This document shows, one piece after another, positions 13,026 to 25,915 of a DNA stretch of 64,000 nucleotides. The translations under genes and the position numbers were made by a program. Under the pieces are notes generated by a model, which did not search any database, had not been told where the DNA came from, and saw only the letters and a list, made by a program, of their open reading frames with translations. Each line of letters starts with the position of its first letter. Positions within the stretch are counted from its first letter, which is position 1. Source of the DNA: Isoetes taiwanensis (lineage: Eukaryota > Streptophyta > Lycopodiopsida > Isoetales > Isoetaceae); assembly GCA_021234155.1 (NCBI GenBank), contig JAJEKV010000001.1:1115927-1179926 (forward strand), in the 5' to 3' direction.

Positions 13026-13500
13026 ACTAGGCCAAATGGAAAATCTAAGTAATACAAAGCTTCGGCTAGTGGCACAAGTTTTCTCAAAAGAAAGAGATAG
13101 AATATGATGAGACCTTTTCTTTTTTAGTCAAATTAGCAAGTTATGCACATGCATATAAACTGGATATGCACCACATGGATGTCAAAACAACCTTTCTAAA
13201 TGCAAATTTAGAAAATGAAATCTTTATGAAGCAAGCCTCACGGTTATGGAATTGGAAATGATATGGTTTGGAGATTAGGGAAGGCTATGTATGGGCTGGA
13301 AATAGTCACTTAGATAATGGTATTTTTAATGCAGGGAAATTATAGAATGATGAAAATCTTTATGTGTTTCAGCAAAGGCAAAAACACTGCATAATAGCAC
13401 TATATCTTGGCGATTACATGCAGGAAATGCGAGAACACAAGAAGTTCTTGAAAAAGAAGTATCTAATATCTAGCATTATAACGGGGTTTTGTGATTTTAT
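13026..13500 (+). pseudogene. Ty1-copia reverse transcriptase remnant
   Basis: Two RT blocks are readable with frame changes. The first, about 13,060-13,255, reads KLRLVAQ, then after a frameshift EYDETF...VKLAS and MDVKTTFLNANLENEIFM, matching the copia RT segment KARLVA...DY.ETFSPVVK...QMDVKTAFLNG.LEEE.YM. The second, about 13,340-13,480, reads ENLYVF...HCIIALYLGDYM...HKKFLKKK, where the catalytic LYVDD box is degraded to LYLGD. The intervening part is shortened. Frameshifts, the lost aspartate and the missing integrase make this a dead fragment. The RNase H part continues after an insertion at about 16,000. Confidence 0.82.
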
Positions 13501-13570
13501 TGTGCTTTTGGCATGGTTTTCATATGATTTCATGGGCGTATTACGAGGTATATCTTCCGATTATATCTAG

Positions 13571-15820
13571 AGTGCATGCATATTTCAATGGCATATTATC
13601 TATGGTTTTACAATGGTTTTGCATTGCATATTTATACCTTCAGAAATAACTTATCTCTTTACTCCCAAAAATACATGCAAAGTATCGAGACCCTTTACTT
13701 TAGGGTTCGTGGAAGAAAGGATTTTAAGGTTTAGCATTTAATGTGAGGAAGAAAAGAAAAGATTCGGCGGAGAAGATTGGCGTTCATAGTGAAATGATCT
13801 GATATTATTCGTTAAAAGTGGCGTTCATAGTGGAAATGATCTGATATTATTCGTTAATGGTTCCAGTGTTGGGCAAAGTCTGCGGCACTATACAAATCCT
13901 CCGTCTAGGTTTGCGATTTGATTGTTCAACATCAATATGTCGGATTCTGCTTCCGTCCACTAAAATCATAGTTTAGGACTTTGGCCGGTACACTTTTCTC
14001 CAACTGGAATTTATAGGGTTTTATGTGAAGAAACTAGGGTCTGCTGAAGATTTTGACTGCCTGTTATCACCGTAGCTATGCATGATAAGTTCAGTATTCT
14101 GCTTCCACTTTGAACTTCTGCAATAGAAGAAAGGGCATTCATCTCTATATCTTTTTGTTCTTAGATTTCTCTGATTTGGGTGAAAGATTACCTACCAAGG
14201 CAGCATTTGCGTTGGCCTATTTGCTTCTGGGTATTGATGCTTCATTCTCTGATTTTTCCTTTTAAGTAGAGGCTTCTATTATGGCCCATTCTTTGTTTTA
14301 TCTGGGGACGATTTGATAGTTGGGTGATGAGTTTTTGGTGGGCTGCATCCTGGATCTGCAACGAAGTGATTCACACAAGCTTCCTTTGTGCCCTTTGATC
14401 TTCACAGCCTCCTTCAACAAACTTCCTCTCTGCCCTTTGATCCGCAGGCTTGCAATCGACTCATTTAGCAATAGGAGTAGCCGATTAAAGTTTTAAAATC
14501 CGATTAACTTGAGAAGGAGCAAGAAATTTTCCAATAGGGTGCAAAATATTTGCCTTAACACTGTGGTTTACCTTGTGCATAATTTATCAGTCTTGAATCA
14601 GAAGTTATTGGGTGGACTTTTTTTTGGAAAGATGGCAGAGGTTAGTTTGAAAATTAGCATACATGGTCGCAAAGCTGGGCTCCAGGGATTAGCTGCCAAG
14701 GCTAATTGTAGAGGATGTGTAACTCTGGAGAAGGTATCCTTTTTTTCTTTATCAGATTATGGGCGCAATGCAATCTTAATGTTTGTCTTGTAAAAGACTC
14801 TCCCATGAAGATTTTGGAGCTATTTTTAGCTTCCAGAGTTGGGAGACATTCTTCAAGGAGGCCTTCATGTGGAGATGCCTTTGAATGATTGGGTATTTGA
14901 AGGATTCAAACAATCTAATGAGCTCTACAGACTACTGAGAGGCCCTCTTCTAGATCTCTGGACCAATTCCTATTGATAGTCAATTTGAATACTTTTGTTT
15001 TACAGACCATCAGGCCTTTATAACAGAGGATTGTAGTCAGGTTTATAAGAAATTAGGCATGGAAATTAATAGAAAGTAAATTAGGTGATTTGAAATGCAA
15101 ACTTTGGGGGTTTGAATTGAGCAATATAATCATAACCTGGCATGCTTTGGTTTCTTTCTTGCTGGATACAGATCATAGAAGGATATCAAGCCTACAAGCT
15201 TGTATTATCTGCTTATCATGTGAAGCATTAACGTTTTGGACTTGTTTTCTGATTGTTGGTGTAGAAATTTTTACATTCTTTGATGAGTAGTGCCCTCCTC
15301 AATTTTGTACAATACCGGTTGGCTACATGAAATTGAACTAATATACGCTACTCAGCGGAACATTTGATGTCCTTAGATTTGTCACTTGTGTGGAATTTTT
15401 ACATTGATGATGAATAGTTTTATCTAGATCAGCGAGGTCAGATAACATGTTTTACCATAAATGATGTAATATTATTCTATAATGTTTTAACTTGTCGTTA
15501 AGATTCTCATGTAGCTGATGGTATGGTGGTGTTTCCGACCAAGATATATGTAACATCGCTTATGTGGGCTGCAAATGGTTCACGGTGTTCAACTTGCATG
15601 ATTAACCGATCAAAAACCGTTAGAAGAAGGGGAGTGAGGAGCATTGATGCTTTCCTTGACACTTGATGCATAAGTAGCAAATCACCATATTCTTCTGCAG
15701 GTTGTTTATTTTTTGGCACTTATGTAGTTACATAAACAACCTCTATAGTGTATATTTCTTGGCACTTATACACTTACATAAGCGAACAAACTAGCCCATA
15801 AAAGTTTACCTATGTTTTGC
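13571..15820. other. Insertion or unassigned sequence between copia fragments
   Basis: About 2.2 kb separates the RT remnant from the RNase H remnant of what was probably one copia element, so it is likely inserted DNA. It contains a 41-bp tandem duplication (about 13,783-13,858; TGGCGTTCATAGTG...ATTCGTTAA). A plus-strand frame at 14,509-14,793 starts RRSKKFSNRVQN and contains KMAEVSLKISIHG; I do not recognise it and cannot support it as a gene. Confidence 0.35.
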
Positions 15821-15829
15821 TTTAGTTAA

Positions 15830-15975
15830 GGCAGAAGGGCCAAATTTTAATATAACAATCAACACACAACTATCATTAACATTATTAACACAAACCATTG
15901 CATTTAACACATTTAAATTAAAATCCCCTTAAACCCCCTTTGGTTTGGGTGCATATTCACCGCGGGGGGTTCACG
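15830..15975 (-). repeat. Short interspersed repeat, inverted copy
   Basis: This is the reverse orientation of the repeat at 11,538-11,690, with AACACAAACCATTGCATTTA, AAATTAAAATCCCC and GGTTTGGGTGCATATTCAC. It abuts the copia RNase H remnant. Homology to 58,150-58,220 continues slightly past the GTGAC end (GCATATT...CCCTTATTCC), so the family's true boundary may lie further out. Confidence 0.55.
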
Positions 15976-15996
15976 TAGAGGCGGCGAATTTGTCGG

Positions 15997-16900
15997 ATGA
16001 GCATATTGCCCTTTATTCCAAGATCTGGACCCGTAAGCATCAATATTAATACAATCTGCTTGAGGAAGTTTGGCATGATTGGTGCAAGTTTACCGCACAC
16101 CACTAGTACTGAACACAAGATTTCAGCTATTATGAGGCCCAAAATTGAGCAAGCAATTATAGACATATCAAATGTACCATACATGGAGCTAATAGGGCTC
16201 CCTTCTTCTTTGTATGTTAGAAACTATACAAGGCGACATATCTTTTGTTGTGAATTTACTATTAGATATTCTAACAATCTTGGAAGGCAACTTGGATATT
16301 TTGCAAAAGGAATTTTAAGATATCTGAAGGGAAGCCAAGAAGAAGGTATATTGTACAAAAATGGCGATCTTGTTCTACATGCTTATTGTCATGTAAATTG
16401 GACAAGTAATCTTCATCATAGAAAGTCTACATTACAGTTTTGCTTAATGCTTGGAGGAGGAGTTGTTGCCTGGAAATGTAAGAACCAAATGTTGCAATGT
16501 CTTTAGTAGAAGCAAAATATGCTGCATCTAGTTTAGTAGCTAAAAAGAAATTATCACGGTGCTAGAAGATTACTAGATAAAATGTGGTTTGATTCAAAGA
16601 GATACCCGCAGTTTTTTGGTATATAACGATCTCGATTGCATTGCTCAACATAAAATTACGTCTTCTTCAAAGAACCAAGCACATTGAGTCATATGTACAT
16701 TTTATTGGAGGAATGGTGGCCAAAAAGTGTGTTTCTCTCTAATCGTTAGCACCGGGGAAGAGATTGTAGACATACTTTCAAAAGCAACATTCTTGGAAAA
16801 GTTTATGCTATTTAAACACAACTGGGAGTTCTGGATCTAAGTCAAGGCAAAGCTTAGGGGAAAAGCAGGATATCACGAATATCATATGAAAGGGGAAGAT
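15997..16900 (+). pseudogene. Ty1-copia RNase H / pol C-terminus remnant
   Basis: A 169-codon frame (15,997-16,506) contains, in family order: SNVPYMELIGLPSSLYV (copia NVPYASAIGSLMY), GILRYLKGSQEEGILY (WILRYLKGT...GL.Y), YCHVNWTSNLHHRKST (Y.DADWAGD...RKST) and LMLGGGVVAWK (LGGG.VSWKS). After a frame break, 16,507-16,850 continues with words like the pol tail (VEAKYAAS, TKHIESYVHFI, EIVDILSKATF). It is decayed beyond function and belongs with the RT remnant at 13,026. Confidence 0.87.
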
Positions 16901-18575
16901 GCAATATTTCATGTGCACATTAAATGTTATTTGATTTAATAGTCCATGGTTCATATTCAACCTGTATGAACTTGTTTTTTAAATGTTGAAGATTCAAAGG
17001 GTCAAATGACCTAGTGACCGAGATAAAAATTTAAATTTAGAAGCATGCTAAATCAAAATTTGTTGTGTTGTCCGGATTCTCCAAACCTACAACTTGATTT
17101 CGAAATTGATATATTACTCGGTGTCAAAGGAAATGGCGGGATGAGAATGATGTAAGCCAAGGCAAAATGTTTCAATGCTTTCCAAAATTAATAGTGCAAG
17201 TTTTGAATCCATTATGAACAATATTTCTATGGTCTAAAAGCTTGTTATAGAGAGAGTTTGAATGGTTTATACCACAAGTGCTTTGCAACCATTGAACCTT
17301 GTCTTTTCATAAGTTTACAACAACCTCAACCTCATAGAATGGTTATTTAATGAGGGTGATAAAATGAGTTTTTTGGAAGATCTGAAAATTTTTTGGCATC
17401 AAAGAAGGCCAAAAGATTTTAATCCAGAATGACTTGAGAGAATATTAAAAAGTTCTCCACCACCAGAAAAAAATAGAAGCTATAGCCATTAGATATTTAG
17501 TTACCCAAAATATACCCCAACATGCCAAAGCTCACTAACGAATTGTCCCTTAATAGGGTCAATTCGAAAGATATATAATTGCGACTCAAATGGGCAAACG
17601 ATCTATTAAGATTTCCACACCTTTTCAACCATAAACTAGAAATGCTACAATTTTTGTTATGTGACAGTCTCAGTTGCATTGCTCTTACAAAAACTCCAGA
17701 CGTCTTCGAAGAACTAAGCAAATTGAGTCATATGTACATTTTATTAGAGACATGGTGGCCAAGAAGTACATTTTGGTCTAATACATTAGCACATAGGAGC
17801 GGACTCTAGACATACTTACAAAAGCAGCATTCTTGAAAAGTTTACGTTATTCAAATGCAAGCCCGAAAGTCCGCGGTTCTAGATCAAGGCAAAGCTTAGA
17901 GAAAAACAAACATCTGAATATGATATGAAAGGAAAAGATGAAGTAGTTCATGTGCACATTAGATGTTATTTGATTTAGTAGTTAGGATTCAAAGCGTCGA
18001 ATGACCTAGTGATAGATAAAAATTTAAATCTAAAACATGCTAAATCAGAGCATTTGTATTATCTCAATTCTCAGACCCTACAACTTGATTTTGAAATTGA
18101 TATATTGCTCCATGTGGAGGAAATGACAAGATCTTGAGAATGATGTAAGACAAGACAAAATGTTTTAATGCTTTTCAAAATGAATAGTGCAAGTTTTGAA
18201 TCCATTATGAACAATATTCTGTGGTCTAAAGTTTGTTGTAGAGAGAGTTTGAATGGTGATACCACAAATGCCTTGCAAACATTGAACCTTGTCTTTTCAT
18301 AACTTTACAATAAGCCTCAACCTCCCTCAAATTAGGTAGAATGCTTTTTGTAATGAGGGTGATAAAATGAGTTTTTTCGGCAGATCTGAAATTTTTTTGG
18401 CATCGGAGGCCAAAGACCTTGAATCCACAATCATTTGAGAAGATACTAGAAGGTTCTCCATCATCAAAGAAAGAACTAGAAGCTATAGCGGTTAGATGTT
18501 TAGATATATCAAAATATACTCCAAGATGCCAAAACTTACTATGAATTACCCCTTGGCGGGGTCAATTCTAAAGAT
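16560..18575 (+). repeat. Tandem duplication (~1 kb x2) of copia 3' end and flank
   Basis: The stretch about 16,560-17,580 is repeated at about 17,590-18,575. Shared words: TTGAGTCATATGTACATTTT, GGATTCAAAG.GTC.AATGACCTAGTGA, AACTTGATTTYGAAATTGAT and TTGAATCCATTATGAACAA. Each unit starts inside the pol tail and runs into non-coding sequence, perhaps former copia LTR. The second unit ends abruptly where the LTR at 18,577 begins. Confidence 0.75.
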
Positions 18576-18576
18576 A

Positions 18577-19794
18577 CCCACAATTCGGCTTTGAGGAGTC
18601 AATTCCAACTCCACGATCTGATAAGTGCGCCCGACTTGTCGAGATCGTCCTCTAAACCGCATTTTGAAGCGAAGCGAGACATGGACACCTTTGGATCGAG
18701 AGGAGTGAACCGGGGATCAGGTATTTGGTCGATCAAATAGCATAAACCTTACTCCGACCTTGAATCGGTGGGTTTAGCCTATTAGATCACCTAGCAGCCA
18801 AGTAGATCGAGAGATTGACCTAACTAAAGAACCTAACTCTATGAGATAGATTAGTTCTTTATTATTTATTATGTTGATATGATGGGCGGATGGATTACGT
18901 GAACTCATTGTATGGGAAGGGGGTAGAGACTTAAAAGCTTAGTAGATGATGCTCCTAGTTAGTCCCTCTTAGTGCATTACTAGATTTAGGCACATGTGTA
19001 CAAGAACCCCACACGGTTGTGTGGCGAAGGGGCAGGCCCAGCTTAGAATGAGGTTAAATGTTCGACCCTTGGCCGTCCCTGCGGTGTGTAAAGGCCTATG
19101 GGGATGAGTGACTAGGTCTAATGGCTTGCCAGCGAGTGTGGGTAAGGCATGGGCTCGACACATCGTGGGGTGGAGTTCACCTTTCGATGGGTTAAGTCGA
19201 GAATAAAGGCGGTGGCCCTCTAGTCACCTGGAGTCCGACATGTAGATCTCTGCGGAGGGAGTGATCCCTACACGCCCCATCGGAATTTGGGAGATGTAAC
19301 CGAGGGAATAGCCCCCTTTGGCTATGCACCGTGAGCCGGATCGAGTCCCAACACTTTTCAACCTACTACGCAAAGTGTGCACGGGGAGGCGGATGGAGTG
19401 GACAACCCAATGCCATGTTCTTATGCGGCCCAATCCATTGTCATGATTAAATGCGCAATGAACTCGAAGGCCCAAGCTTGTCGGTCTATCCACATATATG
19501 CGAGCCTTGGGTAGGAACTTCCTTTGTATTGTCTTTGATCTTTGTCTATGCAGATATGTGGTGAGCCATCCTTGAGATGGTCATGATGTGCTTTGATGTA
19601 TATGTACTTACATATGTTTACGCTTCAGCGACTAGGTAGGCCACGAGGAGGCGGGGGTAAATGACACCTTCATTCTTCCCCTTTGGATTTGCGGTGATGT
19701 GTGGAGAGCCTTGTATCGGCGTGGGCTGGTATAGGGGATGAACTCTGTTTGTATATCGATGAGTGCACCGTATATGAGTAGGGGATGTCCGCGG
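18577..19794 (+). mobile_element. Uninterrupted LTR (probable 5' LTR), 5'-truncated
   Basis: This is the LTR without Helitron B: 18,577-18,862 matches 7,350-7,629 and 18,863-19,794 matches 10,489-11,395. The junction reads TTCTTTATTATTTATTATG, the exact sum of the Helitron flanks. Its right end is followed directly by a primer-binding-site-like sequence, so it reads as a 5' LTR in plus orientation. Its left end joins the copia-derived tandem duplication, suggesting truncation. The matching 3' LTR would be 33,525-37,816. Confidence 0.78.
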
Positions 19795-19805
19795 TGGTAT
19801 CGAGC
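19795..19805 (+). promoter_or_regulatory. Primer binding site (initiator tRNA-Met type), one base short
   Basis: TGGTATCGAGC directly after the LTR is the common plant PBS TGGTATCAGAGC missing one A within CAG. The loss matches the CAG-to-CG discrepancies seen across this window, so it may be a consensus error. Confidence 0.65.
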
Positions 19806-19989
19806 AATGTTCTTGGAGACCAGAGCAAAGCAACGACCATGCTACTTGACCATGCTTCGGTAGTACTAACTTGATAGGATCCTCAAACCTCGAAAAGTGG
19901 GAAAATGTTTTCTCATTTTTGTAGTTTGTGCTAAGCTAGTAACAATTAAGCGAATTGGAACTTAATAAGACTAAAAAGAATGAGCCAAA

Positions 19990-20340
19990 AATTTGCCAGG
20001 TAAGGTGGTCTCACATTTCGTGCACTGGTCGAAGAAGAACTAAACTCGGTTCTTGGCGAGGCTTGCGGGTAAAGGTAAGGTGGTCTCACGGCTCGGCGCT
20101 GGTGAAGAACTAAACTTCATAAGGTAAAGGTGGTCTCGCGGCTTCGGCGCTGGTGAAGAACTAAACTTCAATTCTTGAAGGTGGTCTCCGGCTTCGGCGT
20201 CGGTCGAAGAACTAAGCGGTCGAAGAACTAAACTTCAATTCTTGAAGGTGGTCTCCGCGATTTCGCGCTGGTCGAAGAACTAAACTTCAATTCTTGGCGA
20301 GCACTAAACTTCAATTCTTCATACCTAGACCATGTCCAAA
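19990..20340 (+). repeat. ~57-bp minisatellite in 5' leader of LTR element
   Basis: About five units of (A)AGGTGGTCTC...CGGC...CGCTGGTCGAAGAACTAAAC.TCAATTCTTG. Unit starts are near 19,999, 20,078, 20,127, 20,183 and 20,245, with unit lengths of 46-75 bp and short internal duplications. A further weak unit lies at 20,475-20,510. It sits between the PBS and the rest of the internal region. Confidence 0.75.
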
Positions 20341-21250
20341 CTAGTCAAAACACCTCCAAATTGACCAAGTAAAAGGAGTCCATTACGCCTAACTTCGAGG
20401 AGACTAGCATGAATAGACCTTTAGATCACCCAAATTGGACAAGTTTAACCCAATTTACAGCCCAATGTCTCCACTGGCAGCGCTGGTCAAAGAACTAAAC
20501 TTTAGTTTTTGGCGAGGGCGCAACTATGAACCTCAAACTTTGAACTTCCATAACTTGAGCTCTGAGGCTCCAAATCGCTGAAAATTGTTGCAATAGGACC
20601 ATTAGACAGCCTAGAATCCATTTGTGAGCTCAAATTAGGCTAGAAATGTCAAACCCCAACTCAAAATGACCAAAAATTGTTCAAACCCTTGAATTGTTTT
20701 TCCAAACTATGGTTTGTTTGTAAATAGAAGCATACCTCATTAGTAGCTCATAAGTATTGCTCTCATTTCGAAGCTGATGCCTTACTCCTAGATAGAAGTG
20801 CCCAAGAACACCCCTTTGTTATAGTCATCTAGACCTCGACATACCAACCCAAGTCCAAATTTTGTTGGTACATCACCTCTGGTCATGCCAAAGCATAAAC
20901 CTTGACCTAATTCGGTGTCCTCCTAATAGAGTTTGACTTATATAGCCGCCACATTGACACTCCCTATTGCCGAGATACCTAGAAAGGAGCTAGAGTCTAG
21001 AGCTGCCCAAGTCACCTCATGTGTAGAGATTGGACTCCCCAAACCAACTTTGTTAGGACCTTAGAGTATGCCTCAAACATCATGGAGGTTTTGCAAAACA
21101 ACCCTCATGTCATGCCATACCACCGTCCTAATATCCATAGACTTGGATATTATAGATATGTCTCGATAATGTCTTTGCTTTCGAGCCATCTTGCTTGTTT
21201 ATAGAGCCCAAAATGTTGTAGAAGAGCCCTTCAAGTAGACCCTTAGACTC
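20341..21250 (+). other. Untranslated leader-like part of LTR element
   Basis: Low-complexity leader rich in CCAAA, CAAACT and TTGACC words with no sustained frame in any phase. Position after the PBS suggests a 5' untranslated region; nothing else is seen. Confidence 0.4.
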
Positions 21251-23960
21251 TAGAACATACAAAAGCGTTACTTTCGAGAAGGGCGGGGCTAGAACCCGCG
21301 AGAAGAGGAGGTAGAGGCGCAACCCCTTCAAGACATCAAGGTCAAGAGAGGGAAGCACAGCGACAAACACCTAAAGCCCGACAAGCGGTAGAGAGCGGGA
21401 CACCATCGGCCTAGCATCAATCTTCATCAAATGGGAAGGATATTTGGTAACAAAGCGGCATCAAAAATTTTCTAGATGCAACCTCTAAACTACCTGCGTC
21501 CATGAGCTCACATCGGAAAAGAGGATCTCGGCGCCTTCACCAACTTCGCGCACATGAGTTTCAAATGGAAGAAAGCAAAGGCGACAAAATACAGTGCGGG
21601 GAAAGGCGTTAGAATCGATATCGCGTAGCATCATGAGCTAGGGCGGCGAAGGCATAATCTTACTGTCAGGAGAGAAGTCATGGCGACGGGGGGCGTATAG
21701 AAACCGGAGGAAAGACCACCGCGACCTTGCGGCCCGGTAGCTCAGCGAATGTCAAGCAATGTCAACAAAAGGAGCAACCAAGCTACGCAACCACAAAGCA
21801 CCTAAGGCTGACCTAGGACAAGCTTCCGGCTCCCTTGCACCGGCGGAGAACTTTCATCGGTTCAAAAAGTAGGAGACCATGAGGGGAGGATGCATATCGG
21901 GGAAGGAACATCTGGAGCTTGAAGGCCTATATCGGCATTAGGGGCAAGATCAAGGAGGGAGCATATTCTGCTCGAACAAAATTCGGACCCGAAACACCTA
22001 GAAACCAAAGGAAGAACGACCTTACTATGTCGCCCCGAGTCACGAGACTTCGAATGGATAGGACCCAAAGGGCCGGAGAGCGACCTAGCCGGGCCGGTAC
22101 AAATCACACAAAGGCGACGGAAAGGGCTATGATAGGTGCAATGGAGATGACCATACTTCGGAGCACGGGGAGGCACCTCGGAATGTAGCAAAGCCCAAGC
22201 AGCGGGAAAGTACTTTTCGAGAAATTCAACATGCACCGGAGGAATGACAATGCACGCCCTCACGCGACCACAATCTGGGCTGTGAAGACATTCAAGAATG
22301 CCATTTGGCTGCCTTGGCCGGTGATTCTACTCAAGCGATCAAGCGGCACGCACGCCGGCAACCACAGCGAAACCGCGCATGTAGGGGCGTTGGCGGTCAC
22401 CGCATTCCTCACGGCGAATATACACATTAAGGAGGAGCATCTTTCTCAAGGGATCACATCGGCCGAACACTCTTTGGCTGGCGTGGCGAGCTCGGATCGG
22501 ACATGAAGCTCAACAATAGTAGCGGCATCTCAAAGGAATCACGGAGTCAACGAGAACAAAGAAGATGCGGCAAAACCAAGGGGTCAAGCGATAGGATAGG
22601 AGGAAACCCTAAAGGAGTATAAACAATTAAGTAGATCTTAAGTAGTTGTTTTGAAAAAGTGGATGAATTAAAATCCCAATGTAAATGCGTATAGGTCTAT
22701 TGTATATCTCGGGTGCTCCACGGATATAGTGGAGAAACATGAGTTTAAAGTCATGTTTTACGGTTTAGTGCTTAGATCGAGGGAAGCTCCTTCGCCGACT
22801 ACCAAAGAGGAAGCAAGGAAGCACAACTATAGCCCAAGATCAAAATGGAAGAGCAAGTCACGAGGGAAAGCGACTGGAGGCCAAGCAAACCGCCGACTCC
22901 AAACACTTAGGAAGTGCCCTAAAGTAGAAAACGGCTTCGTCCACCCAATGTCGAGAATAAGAGACAACATCGGTCATGTCAAGATCATGTATTTGCACGG
23001 GACATCGTCGGGGCCAACACTACATCTCGTGGCAGCGGCAACACTTGGCGAACTTATGACCACGAGGGCCTCAACAATAGAAGGAGGAATGCCCGAGCAT
23101 CAGCGAGCCAACTAAGAAGGCAACATCTCGACAACCATAATTCCACCTTGTGGTAGTATAGGGTGATGCGCTATGACACATATATTAGATGGAGATGCAC
23201 TTACGAAAACGCTGCGGCGAGAGATATGCCTTCAACAACTAAGTGATGGCCGTCGGTACTTCTACCGATAATTAGAAGAGAAGAAGCCCGATCATATCTC
23301 CGACATGTAGCGCGTCAAGCGCCCAAGGTAGAAGCATTCGACACCTTAATGACAAGGATAGCAAGCTGAAGCACGCCCGGCAAAAAGAGTTCAAGATAAT
23401 AGCCAAGCTATTCAGCGACAAGAGTATATCTAAAGCGGTACTTCTTCAACTCAAGGATCAAAGGCTGCCGGATATAAGGATCCATCATCACGACAACATA
23501 GCCCGTGAGGGGAGGAGAGCCATGATGCCTTACTTGCCGGGGAGACCGACATGCATAGAGGGACAAAGGTGAGGGCGAAAGGCGGGAAGTGCTAGCAACC
23601 GACTTCTTCCACGAGCTTCCTAGGCAGCGGGAGAATCAAAGCCCGGCGAGCACAATCAAAGCCACCGGAAGGTACCTCAAAGAAGAAGGCGGCGCCAGCG
23701 TGGGCGTGACAGCGTCAAGCCATGTGTCGAGGGGATCAAACAAGGAAGTTTGGAAGCTTCGATGAAGCGAGCGATGACTTGCAGCGGACTTGCATGCAAC
23801 TTGGTGAACCAAGGATGGGCCGATCAAGAACAAGCTGCGAGAAGAGAACAACTCAGGAGGAGTATAGCCAAAGGAATCGCCTGACCTCAAAGAGGCGCCT
23901 TCAAATAGCTCCAAGTATCATGAAGGGGAACAATTCTTTGCCAGGAAACGAGGATTGGGA
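21251..23960. other. GC-richer internal region of LTR element, possible decayed gag
   Basis: Base composition shifts sharply here to many CGG, GCG and GGAG words. Frames of 80-133 codons occur on both strands (21,862-22,263 minus; 21,919-22,188 plus; 22,729-23,115 plus), but none shows a CCHC knuckle, protease DSG, RT, RNase H or integrase motif. By position it could be a dead gag or a captured gene; coding strand and function are undetermined. If many CAG/CTG have been misread, frames here are unreliable. Confidence 0.35.
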
Positions 23961-25915
23961 AGGAAATGCATAGGAGTAACTATAATTTATACGATTGTTA
24001 TGAGACATCAATGTATTGAAACCACTTGGTGAGATTGATCTCCTCGCTAAGAAGGAATCATTACTAGGATAATTGTTAACCATGTATAAATCTAGTACCT
24101 CAAAGAATAATCAACGAAAGAAAAGAAGTAATCTAACAAGTCAGGCCAACTTGTTGCGATGACATCAATTCGATTGGTAGGAATATTCAAGAGCTAAATA
24201 ACTAAGAAAGGGGAATCTCTAGAATATAAAAAAATAGTACATGTAAGATACATCTAAAATAACAATTATAGTAATCAAATAGTCTTTTTGAGACAAAAGG
24301 AATTGTCATGATGACAAAACCTTGTGGTTTAGAATCGTTCTAACTAAGTAGGTAACCCATAACTAGATTGAAATAAATATGTGCATCCATCTTAGATGAT
24401 TATATATATCAGCTAAGGCTAGTAAATTAATGCGCTAAGTAAGAAAGCGTATAACCTCTTAAGGGGAGAGAATAGATATGGCGTTGTGTACAAGCGTCAT
24501 TAAAATCTTGAGGACCATTTTCTTTTTGAAGAAAGTGGGAGGGCTCAATCTTATGATTGAGCGTACTTGCATCAAATTGACCGACCCGGTAGAATAGAGT
24601 TCACTCGGCAATGGCGAAGAGAATAGGCGTAAGCTAGATAGATACCTTAGTGCTCGGTGGCCTTCAGCGTGCGAGGCCAGACCGGCGTAGTAGCTAACTA
24701 CACCAAGGAATGGAGCAAAACTATGGGAACAGCATAGCGACCAAGTCATCTCCAAATTACTCGGCTGTGGCTCAATGGGTGGATGCATTCTAGCCTTAGG
24801 TAAGGCGTGTGCATGCATTACAAGCTTTAATGTATCTTATAAATAAGTTACATATAGATCCTAATAATTGCATAAAGTGCATGCGTATTATATGTAAGAA
24901 ATAAGTTAAATAACAACGATAATGGAGGTAGCATGTTAATTAATCCTTCGCAAGGATGAAATTCCTTCAAGGATAGCTATATGACCTCGGGGTCCTTATA
25001 AATATAAATAGAAAATAGAATTCGGATATACTTAAGTGCATCTTAGGGATATACTTCCAAAGGGTAATGCAAGACCCAAGGAAGAGAATAAAAAGCACAT
25101 CTAATTCTTGTGTATGATAATTAAAACCTTCTCTATGTAACAATAGGTCTAAAATGGGGTTATTGTTTAAATAATCGCGATCTAAAAGTAATTAAATATT
25201 GTAAAGCTTAGAGTAAATATAATTGTACTATCGGAAGTAATGCATCCGATGCTATGATAATGTTAATTCATAAATATTACCTTAGGGTAATTATGTAAAT
25301 CACATGCATTAAAGGAGCAGCAAAAAAATCGGATTAGGGCATGTCGATTTGTGTAGATCTATAGCTTGCCTAGTTAAGTATAATCTCACGCATGCAACCT
25401 ATGAGGTAAGGGTTGCATGCGTTATTCTGCGATGATGAGATTACTACGGTGATCTCTGGGGCGTGATGGTGTAATGTCAATGTAGGCATGACCGCGGTTC
25501 CGCTTGGAAAGTCTCTTACATCCCGCGGAAGTAGGCGACCTCGAAGAAAGGAGGTCATTGAGGAATGCATTGATAGGAAAAGCACCTCTAGCCCCATATA
25601 TGCTTTGATAGGAGGAATCGGCCTTCCGCCCCATATATGGGGAAGGACCTATCCTCTACGTTGGGCAACTAAAGGTGTAGGCATGGCTGTACATACGGGC
25701 ATTATAGAGGCTGTCTCCCGGCCACGATGGAAGAATCATCCTCTTCCTATCTTAGAGAGATTAGCCATGCATTCATGTAGATAGGTGGGGTGGTCACCAT
25801 ATAACCAAAAATTTTAATTAATATAAATGGTAATAGCGTAGTGTTGACACTGCGAGGGCCAATAAGAGCTCACGGAGGGCCACGGTCGAACTGACTGAAG
25901 ACATGCAACACAAAT
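23961..25915. other. AT-rich internal region
   Basis: No gene is visible. From about 25,230 the sequence carries words of the AT-rich repeat array (AAATATTACCTTAGGGTAATTATG), continuing to 26,300. Several short frames (25,370-25,784) overlap on opposite strands without motifs. Confidence 0.35.

Noticed and set aside
14509..14793. 94-codon plus frame between copia fragments
   Set aside because: Some protein-like words but no recognisable family, splice context or second copy to judge by.
21862..23115. Gag polyprotein in the GC-rich block
   Set aside because: No CCHC knuckle or other retroelement motif on either strand, and overlapping frames on both strands; left as unknown.
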